Shown: one piece after another, positions 9,692-17,218 of the stretch
Layout: each line of letters starts with the position of its first letter
Numbering within the stretch: position 1 is the stretch's first letter
Source of the DNA: Pseudomonadota bacterium
Lineage (GTDB): Bacteria; Pseudomonadota; Gammaproteobacteria; Burkholderiales; Burkholderiaceae_E
NCBI GenBank assembly: GCA_023389055.1
Contig: JAEWFA010000033.1
Span: 1 to 64,000 of the forward strand
Reading direction: 5' to 3'
Length of the DNA: 64,000 nucleotides
The notes under the pieces: generated by a model
What the model was told of the DNA's origin: nothing
Database searches by the model: none
Seen by the model: the letters and a program-made list of their open reading frames with translations, nothing else
Translations under genes and position numbers: made by a program

Positions 9692-10518
9692 GCGAGACGA
9701 CGGCAGGGCGCGTGACGATGCCGGGCCCGCAGGCCGACGATCCAACCGGAGGCGTTGCATCCGTGAACGGGCAGGCGCTGCATCGGCCCGGGGAGACGCT
9801 CGACAGCGAGACGTTGCGCCAACGCGCAGGCACCGAGTTGCTGCGTCAGGCAGCGCAGCGCGCGGGCCTGCTCCCGGGCGACGACGTGGCCGGCGACGAC
9901 GGTGTGCCGAGCGAAGCGGCCGTGCACGCGATCGAGGCGCTGCTCGAGCGGGAGCTGCGCATTCCCGAACCCTCGGAGGAAGCCTGCCGGCGGCTGCATT
10001 CGCAGCATCCGGAGCGTTACGGCAGCGGCGAGCGCATCCGTGCCCGGCACGTGCTTTTTGCGGTGACGCCGGGGGTGGATGTTGCCGCGTTGCTGGCGCA
10101 TGCCGAACCGCTGCTGCTCGAGTTGCGCAGCCGGCGGCCGGGCCGCGAGGCCGACGAGGCCTTCGCGGCGGCCGCCCGCGCCCATTCCAATTGCCCCAGC
10201 GGCGAGCGCGGAGGCGATCTCGGCTGGCTGCGCCGTGACGATTGCGCACCGGAGTTCGCCAGCGAGATCTTCGGCCATCCCGGAGTCGGCGTGCTGTCGC
10301 AACTGGTGCGCACGCGCTTCGGGTTGCACGTCGTCGAGGTGCTCGAGCGCGACGTCGGACCCGCGCCCGCCTTCGAGGACGTGCGCGATGCGGTCGAAGC
10401 CGCGCTGCGCCGCCAGAGCTGGGTCACCGCCTTGCGGCAGTACGTGCGCGTACTTGCGGGCGAGGCGGCGTTGGAAGGCGTCGATCTCGACGCCGTCGAC
10501 ACGCCGCTGGTGCAGTAG
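9688..10518 (+). CDS. PpiC/NifM-like peptidyl-prolyl cis-trans isomerase of the nar operon
   Basis: A protein of 276 residues (GTG at 9688, overlapping the narI stop) or 266 residues (ATG at 9718). The C-terminal half is a parvulin domain: RIRARHVLFAV near its start and GGDLGWLRRDDCAPEFA then TRFGLHVVEVLER at its end. Parvulins of this NifM-like kind are commonly the gene after narI in Pseudomonas and betaproteobacterial nar operons, where a role in enzyme maturation is assumed. No signal peptide is visible, so it probably acts in the cytoplasm. The overlap favours the GTG start, but this is not decisive. Confidence 0.85.
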   Translation: MSETTAGRVTMPGPQADDPTGGVASVNGQALHRPGETLDSETLRQRAGTELLRQAAQRAGLLPGDDVAGDDGVPSEAAVHAIEALLERELRIPEPSEEACRRLHSQHPERYGSGERIRARHVLFAVTPGVDVAALLAHAEPLLLELRSRRPGREADEAFAAAARAHSNCPSGERGGDLGWLRRDDCAPEFASEIFGHPGVGVLSQLVRTRFGLHVVEVLERDVGPAPAFEDVRDAVEAALRRQSWVTALRQYVRVLAGEAALEGVDLDAVDTPLVQ

Positions 10519-10543
10519 GCGCGCCCCCGGCCGATGCGCCGCC

Positions 10544-10963
10544 TCACATGGCGATCGGCACCACCGCGGTCACCTCGATCTCGATCTTCGCGCGCGCTTC
10601 CATCAGCGCGACCACCTGCACCGCGGTCATCGCCGGGTAGTGCACGGTGCCATCGGCGTCGGTCATGAACTCCTTGTAGGCTGCGCCGAGCGCCTTGCCG
10701 CCGGCGAGGTAGTCGTCGCGGTCGGTCATGTACCAGTTCATCCGCACGATGTGCTCGGGGCCGCCGCCGGCCTCGGCGAGCACCGCGCGCACGTTCGCCA
10801 GCGCCTGGCGCACCTGGCCGACGAAGTCGTCGGTCTCGAACTCGCAGCGCTCGTTCCAGCCGACCTGCCCGGCGACGGAGACGACGGTTCCGCGTGCTGC
10901 GATGCCGTTCGCATAGCCGCGGGGCTTGGTCCAGCCCGCGGGCTGAAGGACGGTCTTGTGCAT
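10544..10963 (-). CDS. RidA/YjgF-family protein
   Basis: A 139-residue protein of the RidA superfamily, trimeric enzymes that hydrolyse reactive enamine/imine intermediates or, in catabolic loci, act on pathway-specific intermediates. Family landmarks are the N-terminal YANGIAARGTVVSVAGQVGW and the C-terminal MEARAKIEIEVTAVVP, in which the arginine corresponds to the substrate-carboxylate-binding residue. It is transcribed away from the bifunctional CoA-thioester oxygenase at 11104, which suggests a shared catabolic role; RidA-like genes are often found with aminobenzoate and salicylate pathways. Confidence 0.88.
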   Translation of the reverse strand: MHKTVLQPAGWTKPRGYANGIAARGTVVSVAGQVGWNERCEFETDDFVGQVRQALANVRAVLAEAGGGPEHIVRMNWYMTDRDDYLAGGKALGAAYKEFMTDADGTVHYPAMTAVQVVALMEARAKIEIEVTAVVPIAM

Positions 10964-10994
10964 CGCGTCGTCTCCCTGTTGCGTCGTCGGAAAA

Positions 10995-11014
10995 TTACTT
11001 TAAACTTGAAGCAA
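10995..11014. promoter_or_regulatory. Candidate MarR-type operator (inverted repeat)
   Basis: TTACTTTAA-AC-TTGAAGCAA is an inverted repeat with 9-bp arms matching at 7 positions. It sits in the divergent promoter region of the RidA-like gene and the bifunctional oxygenase. AT-rich repeats of this form are typical operators of MarR-family regulators of aromatic acyl-CoA pathways. No MarR gene lies nearby. Confidence 0.4.
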
Positions 11015-11018
11015 ATGG

Positions 11019-11080
11019 CGCGCAACCGTGCCGGTTCCGAGATGACGCGCAACCGCGCGTTTCACGCAGGCGCGCAACCG
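11019..11080 (+). repeat. Three copies of CGCGCAACCG in the leader of the bifunctional oxygenase gene
   Basis: The decamer CGCGCAACCG occurs at 11019-11028, 11046-11055 and 11071-11080, spaced 27 and 25 bp, within the presumed 5' untranslated region of the gene at 11104. A small ATG-initiated frame (11015-11161, 48 codons) runs through the repeats and overlaps the main start. No function can be assigned. Confidence 0.45.
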
Positions 11081-11103
11081 CGCGTCGCCCAGGTGGAGAC
11101 CTC

Positions 11104-13677
11104 ATGCGAATCGACGTCATCGGCGGCGGCCCCGCCGGCCTGTATTCTGCGATCCTGCTGAAGAAATCGTTTCCTGGCGCGCACATCGACGTCGTCGAGC
11201 GCAACCGGCCCGACGACACTTTCGGCTTCGGTATCGTGCTGTCGGATGAAACGCTCGGCCATCTCGAGGCTTCCGACGAACCGACGCACCGCGCGATCGC
11301 CGCGAACTTCGCGTACTGGGACGACATCCACATCCAGTACAAGGGCAACCTGCTGAAGTCGTCAGGCCACGGCTTCTCGGGCATCGGGCGCCTTGCGCTG
11401 CTGCAGATCCTGCAGCGCCGCTGTGCGGAGCTCGGCATCGACGTGCGCTACCGCACCGAGGATGCCGGCGCGCACACGCATCTGGGCGCCGACCTCGTCG
11501 TCGCCGCCGACGGCATCAACAGTGCCGTGCGCGAAGCGTGGAAAGCCGACTTCGAGCCGTCGGTCGACCAGCGCACGAACCGCTTCGTCTGGCTCGGCGC
11601 GAAGATGGCGCTGCCGGGATGCTTCTATTACAGCTTCCGCGAGGACGAGCACGGCGGCATCTGGAACATGCACGCCTACCAGTACCGGTCGGGCGAATGC
11701 ACGATCGTCATCGAGACGACGAACGAGGCGTTCCTCGCATCGGGACTCGGCGTCGAGGACGAGGCCGCCACCGTCGCCTGGGTCGAACGGCTGTTCGCCG
11801 ACGACCTGAAGGGCGCGCGCGTGCTGAACAACCGCTCGTTCTGGCGGCAGTTCCCCACCATTTCGTGCCGCACTTGGCGCCATCGCGAAGGCGACGCGCA
11901 GTTCGTGTTGCTGGGCGACGCGGCACACACCGCGCATTTCTCGATCGGCTCCGGCACGAAGCTCGCGATCGAGGATGCGATCGCGCTGCATGGGGCGATC
12001 GTCGCGCACGTCGACGAGTCGATGCGCGGCGAGACGCTCGCGCAGGCGATGGACGCCGCGCTCGCCGCCTACGAGGAAGCGCGCCGCGACGAAGCCGGAC
12101 GCATCCAGCACTCGGCGAACGTCTCGCTCGTATGGTTCGAGAACGTGCGCCGCTTCTGGCACATGGAGCCGATCCAGTTCGCCGTGTCGCTGCTCACGCG
12201 AAGCAAGCAGATCACCTACGAGAACCTGCGATTGCGCGATCCGTCGCTGGTCGAGCGCGCCACCGAGTGGTGGAACCGGCAGCAGGCCGAGGCGCTCGGC
12301 ATTGCGCTGGCGCCGGCGCATGCCGGAAACGGCGCTGCCCGGGGCAACGGCGCTGCACGTGGAACCGGCGCTGCGCGTCCCGCTGCGGCAGCGTCCGCCA
12401 CGGCCGCCGGCGCGACGTCCGCAGCGGACGTCGACCGCCACCCGTCCTGGCTGTCGGCGCCGCCGATGTTCGCCCCGTTCCGCCTGCGCGACATGTGGGT
12501 GCCGAACCGCGTCGTCGTCTCGCCGATGGCGCAGTACTCCGCCGTCGACGGAATGCCTGGCGACTGGCACCTCGTGCACTACGGCTCGCGCGCGCTCGGC
12601 GGTGCGGGGCTCGTGTTCGTCGAGATGACCTGCGTCTCGCCGGAGGGGCGCATCACGCCCGGGTGCACCGGGTTGTGGAACGAAGCGCAGTCCGACGCGT
12701 TCCGTCGGATCGCCGATTTCGTGCACGCGAACACGCCGTCGAAGCTGTGCATGCAGATCGGCCACGCCGGGCGCAAGGGATCGACGCAACTGGGCTGGGA
12801 GCAGATCGACTGGCCGTTGCCCGATGAGGCCGGGCAGCCGAACTGGCCGCTGTTGTCACCGTCGCCGATTCCGTATCGAGAGGGCGTGAACCAGGTGCCG
12901 CGCGAGATGACCCGCGCCGACATGGATCGCGTCGTCGCGCAGTTCTGCCGCTCGGCGAAGCTGGCCGACCGCGCCGACTACGACATGCTCGAATTGCACA
13001 TGGCGCACGGCTATCTGCTCGCGAGCTTCCTGTCGCCGATCACGAACCGCCGCGCCGACCGCTATGGCGGCAATCTCGCCGCGCGCCTGCGCTTCCCGCT
13101 CGAGGTGCTCGAGGCGGTGCGCGCGGTGTGGCCGAGCGGCAAGCCGTTGAGCGTTCGCGTCTCGGCCACCGACTGGATTCCCGGCGGCACCACCGGCGCC
13201 GACACCGTCGAGATTGCGCGGGCGATGAAAGCCGCTGGCTGCGACCTGATCGACGTTTCCACCGGGCAGACCGATCCGGCGTCGCGCCCGGTGTACGGAC
13301 GCATGTACCAGGCGAGCTTCGCCGAGCAGGTGCGCCTCGAAGCCGGCATCGCCACCGTCGCCGTCGGTGCGATCACGACGGCCGACCAGGTCAACACGCT
13401 GCTGATCTCCGGACGGGCGGATCTCGTCGCGCTAGCGCGTCCGCACCTGGCCGATCCGTACTTCACGCTGCATGCGGCTGCCGAATACGACTTCCGGGGC
13501 ATCGGCTGGCCGGTGCAGTACCACAACGGCGCGGTGCAACTGCATACGACGATGCAGCGCGCCCGCGAGGAGGCCGCTCGCAAGGCGCAGGAGCCGGCGC
13601 GTCGCAGGGCATCAGCGGCAACGAAGTCGCAGGCGGGCGTCGCCGACGACGATCGCGCACAGCGGCCATCGGCCTGA
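11104..13677 (+). CDS. Bifunctional salicylyl-CoA 5-hydroxylase / 2-aminobenzoyl-CoA monooxygenase-reductase type fusion
   Basis: An 857-residue two-domain protein. Residues 1 to about 400 form an FAD-dependent aromatic monooxygenase, with GGGPAG at 7-12 and LLGDAAHTAHFSIGSGTKLAIEDA as the GD motif. Residues from about 450 onward form an Old-Yellow-Enzyme (NADH:flavin) domain with SPMAQYSAVDGMPGDWH, HAGRKGS and SFLSPITNRRADRYGG. The linker (about 401-445) is Ala/Gly-rich. This architecture is known from salicylyl-CoA 5-hydroxylase and from 2-aminobenzoyl-CoA monooxygenase/reductase, which hydroxylate and in the second case also reduce an aromatic CoA thioester. The substrate cannot be fixed from the sequence, and no cognate CoA ligase lies next to it. 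The ATG follows GGTGGAGACC. Confidence 0.85.
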   Translation: MRIDVIGGGPAGLYSAILLKKSFPGAHIDVVERNRPDDTFGFGIVLSDETLGHLEASDEPTHRAIAANFAYWDDIHIQYKGNLLKSSGHGFSGIGRLALLQILQRRCAELGIDVRYRTEDAGAHTHLGADLVVAADGINSAVREAWKADFEPSVDQRTNRFVWLGAKMALPGCFYYSFREDEHGGIWNMHAYQYRSGECTIVIETTNEAFLASGLGVEDEAATVAWVERLFADDLKGARVLNNRSFWRQFPTISCRTWRHREGDAQFVLLGDAAHTAHFSIGSGTKLAIEDAIALHGAIVAHVDESMRGETLAQAMDAALAAYEEARRDEAGRIQHSANVSLVWFENVRRFWHMEPIQFAVSLLTRSKQITYENLRLRDPSLVERATEWWNRQQAEALGIALAPAHAGNGAARGNGAARGTGAARPAAAASATAAGATSAADVDRHPSWLSAPPMFAPFRLRDMWVPNRVVVSPMAQYSAVDGMPGDWHLVHYGSRALGGAGLVFVEMTCVSPEGRITPGCTGLWNEAQSDAFRRIADFVHANTPSKLCMQIGHAGRKGSTQLGWEQIDWPLPDEAGQPNWPLLSPSPIPYREGVNQVPREMTRADMDRVVAQFCRSAKLADRADYDMLELHMAHGYLLASFLSPITNRRADRYGGNLAARLRFPLEVLEAVRAVWPSGKPLSVRVSATDWIPGGTTGADTVEIARAMKAAGCDLIDVSTGQTDPASRPVYGRMYQASFAEQVRLEAGIATVAVGAITTADQVNTLLISGRADLVALARPHLADPYFTLHAAAEYDFRGIGWPVQYHNGAVQLHTTMQRAREEAARKAQEPARRRASAATKSQAGVADDDRAQRPSA
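12325..12378 (+). repeat. Three tandem 18-bp repeats in the interdomain linker
   Basis: Three direct, in-frame repeats of about GGMAMCGGCGCTGCNCGK (12325-12342, 12343-12360, 12361-12378) encode GNGAAR-GNGAAR-GTGAAR. They lie between the monooxygenase and OYE domains and probably vary in copy number among strains by slippage. Confidence 0.8.
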
Positions 13678-13811
13678 CGGGCAGGTCCGTTACGCTCGAA
13701 GCCGGGCACCGCGCGGCGCATTGCAGGCCGACCGCCGCGCGCGCGTAGGCATGCAACTTGCGTTTCGCCACTCGAATCGGCCGTCTTGCGACGCCCGAGC
13801 GAGAGGCTGCG

Positions 13812-14363
13812 ATGCGAGGTCTGCTGCTCGTCCTGTTCTGGCCCGATGCGGTGTGGCGGCACCTGCGCGACGCGCCGTTGGCGCCCGGCCGCCTGATCTT
13901 CCGGCTCGCGATTCCGCTCGCGCTGGCCTGCGCGTTCGCATTGCAGATCGGCACCGGGATATTCAATGTCGATGCGGCGGCGCGCGGTACGCGGATCGAG
14001 CCGATCACCGCGCCGATCTTCTTCGCGATGTGGCTGGGCGCCATGCTTGCCATGGCCGTGGCCTTCACGCTGCTGGCACCCGGCTGCAAGGGTCGGCGCG
14101 ACTTCACGCGCAGCCTGAACCTCGCGTTCTTCGGGCTCGCACCGGTGTGGCTCGCGTCGCTGGCGTCGGTTGCGATTCCCGTCGCCGCCCTGAGCCCCTT
14201 TGCGTTCGCCTGGTCGGGCTACCTGTTGCTCGCCGGTGCGCGCACGCTGCTCGACGTCGGCGACGAGGAAAGCGGACAATTCCTGATCGGCTCGGGGGCC
14301 GCGATGATCCTCGCGACGAGCGCCTGGGGGCTGGCCCTCGGCTCGCTCGCATTCCATGGGTGA
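13812..14363 (+). CDS. Yip1-family inner-membrane protein
   Basis: A 183-residue protein with about five hydrophobic segments. It begins MRGLLLVLFWPDAVWRHL, the type of N-terminus seen in bacterial Yip1-domain proteins, whose function is unknown. The ATG at 13812 is preferred because GAGAGG precedes it; an in-frame TTG at 13758 would add 18 unconvincing residues. The stop overlaps the start of msrA by 8 bp, so the two may be cotranscribed. The Yip1 assignment rests on overall pattern and is tentative. Confidence 0.7.
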   Translation: MRGLLLVLFWPDAVWRHLRDAPLAPGRLIFRLAIPLALACAFALQIGTGIFNVDAAARGTRIEPITAPIFFAMWLGAMLAMAVAFTLLAPGCKGRRDFTRSLNLAFFGLAPVWLASLASVAIPVAALSPFAFAWSGYLLLAGARTLLDVGDEESGQFLIGSGAAMILATSAWGLALGSLAFHG

Positions 14364-14964
14364 ACGAGTGACGCAATCGATGCAGCAGGACAACGTAGCG
14401 GGCGGCACGGGCAACCGGCAGGTGGCGATCTTCGCCGGAGGCTGCTTCTGGTGCCTGGAACCGGCATTCCTCGAATTGCGCGGCGTCCTGTCGGTCGAGT
14501 CGGGCTACACCGGCGGCACCGTGCGCAATCCGAGTTACGAAGCCGTGTGCAGCGGCGACACCGGTCACGCCGAGGCGGTGAGGATCGAGTTCGATCCGCA
14601 ACAACTGAGCTATGGCGAACTGCTCTCCGTCTTCTTCGGCATCCACGACCCGACGACGCGGAATCGCCAGGGCCACGACGTCGGCACGCAGTATCGGTCG
14701 GCGATCTTCGTGCTCGACGAAGACCAGCGGCGCGAGGCGCTCGAGACGATCGCGCGTCTGGACAGCGGCGACGGCATCGGCGGAGAGCCGGTGTTCGATA
14801 TGCCGATCGTCACCGAGGTCGTCCCGTTCACCGAGTGGTTCCCGGCCGAGCGCTACCACCAGCGCTACTACGAACGCAATCCCCACCAGGGGTACTGCGC
14901 GGCGGTGATCTCGCCGAAGCTGGCGAAGTTCCGCCGCGAGTTCGCCGCATTGCGCGCCCGATGA
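14356..14964 (+). CDS. msrA: Peptide-methionine (S)-S-oxide reductase
   Basis: A 202-residue MsrA that reduces the S-epimer of methionine sulfoxide in proteins. The catalytic motif GGCFWC has its nucleophilic cysteine at C30, followed by the conserved GYTGG, GDTGHAE and GTQYRS segments. A C-terminal cysteine (HQGYCAAVI) can act as the resolving residue. No MsrB domain is fused. The N-terminal 20 residues are poorly conserved, so an in-frame start at 14368 or 14380 is also possible. Confidence 0.95.
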   Translation: MGERVTQSMQQDNVAGGTGNRQVAIFAGGCFWCLEPAFLELRGVLSVESGYTGGTVRNPSYEAVCSGDTGHAEAVRIEFDPQQLSYGELLSVFFGIHDPTTRNRQGHDVGTQYRSAIFVLDEDQRREALETIARLDSGDGIGGEPVFDMPIVTEVVPFTEWFPAERYHQRYYERNPHQGYCAAVISPKLAKFRREFAALRAR

Positions 14965-14988
14965 CGGGGCGCCCGCCTCCGGCATTTC

Positions 14989-15006
14989 GGCGCGGCGAGC
15001 CGCGCC
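14989..15006. other. GC-rich hairpin between msrA and lemA
   Basis: GGCGCGGC-GA-GCCGCGCC is a perfect inverted repeat with 8-bp arms, 25 bp after msrA. It is followed by TTCGG rather than a U-run, so it may be a weak or Rho-assisted terminator. Confidence 0.4.
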
Positions 15007-15054
15007 TTCGGTAGACTGCTTCTCCGTTCCTATCAGGGCACAGGGGAGAGACGC

Positions 15055-15657
15055 ATGCGGCGAATCCTGCAGGTTCTGGGCGCGCTCGCGCTCGCGCTCG
15101 GCCTGACCGGCTGTGGCTACAACGAGATCCAGTCCGCCGACGAGGCGACGAAGTCCGCGTGGTCGGAGGTGATCAACCAGTACCAGCGGCGCGCCGACCT
15201 GATCCCGAACCTCGTCGAGACGGTGAAGGGCTTCGCGCAGCAGGAGCGCGACGTGCTGCTCGGCGTCACCGAAGCACGCTCGCGCGTCGGGCAGGTGCAG
15301 GTCAATCCGAACGATCCCGCGTCGCTGAGCCAGTTCGAGCAGGCGCAGGGCAACCTCACCAGCGCGTTGTCGCGACTGCTCGTCGTCGCCGAGAACTATC
15401 CGCAGCTGAAGTCCGACCAGAATTTCCGTGACCTGCAGGCGCAGCTCGAAGGCACCGAGAACCGCATTACCGTCGCGCGCAAGCGCTACATCGACGCGGT
15501 ACAGAGCTTCAACACGCTCGTGAGGCGATTCCCGGTGAATCTCACGGCGATGGTCTTCGGTTACGACCCGAAACCGCAGTTCACGGTGCAGGACGAAGGC
15601 GCGATCTCGCGCCCGCCGGCGGTCGACTTCAACCGGCCGCAGGGCGCGACGAAGTGA
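15055..15657 (+). CDS. lemA: LemA-family lipoprotein
   Basis: A 200-residue protein starting with a lipoprotein signal peptide (MRRILQVLGALALALGLTGC, lipobox LTGC with C20 as the lipidated residue). The rest is the helical LemA domain with NQYQRRADLIPNLVETVKGF, its most conserved stretch. LemA proteins usually sit beside TPM-domain proteins, as here; their biochemical role is not established. GGGGAGAG precedes the ATG. Its stop overlaps the GTG start of the next gene. Confidence 0.93.
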   Translation: MRRILQVLGALALALGLTGCGYNEIQSADEATKSAWSEVINQYQRRADLIPNLVETVKGFAQQERDVLLGVTEARSRVGQVQVNPNDPASLSQFEQAQGNLTSALSRLLVVAENYPQLKSDQNFRDLQAQLEGTENRITVARKRYIDAVQSFNTLVRRFPVNLTAMVFGYDPKPQFTVQDEGAISRPPAVDFNRPQGATK

Positions 15658-16616
15658 CGAGCCGCGCGTACCCCGTCGCCGCCTCACCGGCGGCCGCGGG
15701 GCGCGCTCCGCTCGCGGCGCTCGCCTTCGTCTTCCTCTTCTTCCTCTTCTTCGCGCCGCTCGCGCTCGCGCAGGACTTCGTTGCGGTTCCGCCGCTGCAG
15801 GGGCGCGTCAACGATCTCACCGGTACGCTGAGCGCGCAGCAGCGCCAGGCGCTCGACGACGAGCTCGCCGCGCTCGAACAGCGCAAGGGATCGCAGGTCG
15901 CGATCCTCATCGTTCCCACGACGCAACCCGAGGCGATCGAGCAGTACGGCATCCGCGTCGCCGAGCAATGGAAGATCGGCCGCGGCAAGGTCGAAGGACA
16001 GAGCGTCGACGACGGCGTGCTGATCGTCGTCGCGAAGAACGATCGCCGCATCCGCATCGAGGTCGGCTACGGGCTCGAAGGCGCGATCCCCGACGCCTAT
16101 GCACGCCGCATCATCGACGAGTCGATCGCGCCGCGCTTCCGGCAGGGCGACTGGTTCGGCGGACTGAAGGCGGCCGTCGACGATCTCGTTCGATTGATCG
16201 ACGGCGAGGCGCTGCCGCCGGCGTGGAGCGGCGAGGGGCGAGGCGGTCCGTCGCAGCAGCAGGGCACCGACTGGGTCGCGCTGCTGATGGGCGCCTTCGT
16301 CGTCGGGCTCATCGTGCGCTCGATCTTCGGGCGCGTGTTCGGCTCGGCGCTCGGCGGCACGCTCGGCGGCGTTGCGGCGTGGGTCGGCGGAGCCGGGGCG
16401 CTGCTCGCGGGAATCGGCGGCTTTTTCCTCTTCCTCGTGCTGCTGTCGATGTTCTCCACCGGCGCGCCGATGGGTCGCACCGGGCGGCACACCTGGCGCA
16501 CCGGGCCGGGCGGATTCCCCGGCGGCTGGGGTGGTGGAGGCGGCTTCGGTGGAGGAGGCGGTTTTCGCGGCGGCGGCGGCGGCTTCGGCGGCGGCGGCGC
16601 CTCGGGCGGCTGGTGA
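15654..16616 (+). CDS. TPM-domain (YgcG-like) membrane protein
   Basis: A 320-residue protein with a signal sequence (hydrophobic PLAALAFVFLFFLFFAPLAL). The extracytoplasmic TPM domain (about 45-190) shows VNDLTGTLS, LIVPTTQPEAIEQYGIRVAE and RIEVGYGLEGAIPD. Two transmembrane stretches follow (about 205-265), then a glycine-rich tail ending in repeated GGGGFGGGG. This is the standard YgcG layout. It uses a GTG start overlapping the lemA stop, and the lemA-TPM-TPM trio is probably one operon. Confidence 0.9.
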   Translation: MTSRAYPVAASPAAAGRAPLAALAFVFLFFLFFAPLALAQDFVAVPPLQGRVNDLTGTLSAQQRQALDDELAALEQRKGSQVAILIVPTTQPEAIEQYGIRVAEQWKIGRGKVEGQSVDDGVLIVVAKNDRRIRIEVGYGLEGAIPDAYARRIIDESIAPRFRQGDWFGGLKAAVDDLVRLIDGEALPPAWSGEGRGGPSQQQGTDWVALLMGAFVVGLIVRSIFGRVFGSALGGTLGGVAAWVGGAGALLAGIGGFFLFLVLLSMFSTGAPMGRTGRHTWRTGPGGFPGGWGGGGGFGGGGGFRGGGGGFGGGGASGGW

Positions 16617-16627
16617 CGGAGAGCGCG

Positions 16628-17137
16628 ATGCCGAGGACGGTCACCCGTTGGTGGAAGCACGCGCGCCACGGCGCGTTCAGCGCGCGCCGTGCCTTTCCCG
16701 ACGCATTGCTCCAGCGCGTCGAGCAGGCGATCCAACGCAGCGAGCAGGCGCATACCGCGGAGCTTCGCTTCGCGATCGAAGCGTCGTTGCCGCCGACCGA
16801 CGTCTGGCACGGCCGATCGCCACGAGAGCGCGCGCTCGAGGTGTTCGCGAGCACCGGCGTATGGGACACCGAAGCGAACAACGGCGTGCTGCTCTACGTG
16901 CTGCTCGCCGATCACGCGGTCGAGATCGTCGCCGACCGCGCCGCCGCAGCGAAGATCGACGACGCGTACTGGCGAGAGATCTGCACCGCGTTGAGCGACG
17001 CGTACCGCGCCGGTGACTTCGAAGGCGGAACGATGGCGGCGATCGAACGCATCGGTCGGTTGCTGGCCGAGGCGTTTCCGCGCGCGGCCGGAGCGGTCGA
17101 CGTGAACGAGTTGCCGAACCGGCCGCTGGTCCTCTGA
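16628..17137 (+). CDS. TPM-domain protein, short soluble form
   Basis: A 169-residue protein (174 if the GTG at 16613 is used). It contains the TPM-type segments AELRFAIEAS, RERALEVFASTGVWDTEANNG and VLLYVLLADHAVEIVADR. It has no signal peptide and no clear transmembrane helix, so unlike the preceding gene it may face the cytoplasm or be peripheral. Such a third gene commonly completes lemA-TPM operons. GGAGAG upstream supports the ATG. Confidence 0.85.
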   Translation: MPRTVTRWWKHARHGAFSARRAFPDALLQRVEQAIQRSEQAHTAELRFAIEASLPPTDVWHGRSPRERALEVFASTGVWDTEANNGVLLYVLLADHAVEIVADRAAAAKIDDAYWREICTALSDAYRAGDFEGGTMAAIERIGRLLAEAFPRAAGAVDVNELPNRPLVL

Positions 17138-17218
17138 GCGCCGCACGCGGCAGCGCCCGGCGTCGGGTCGTGTGCCCGGCGGATGCGGTCTCCCCGATTC
17201 TCGACTGCGACTCGACGG

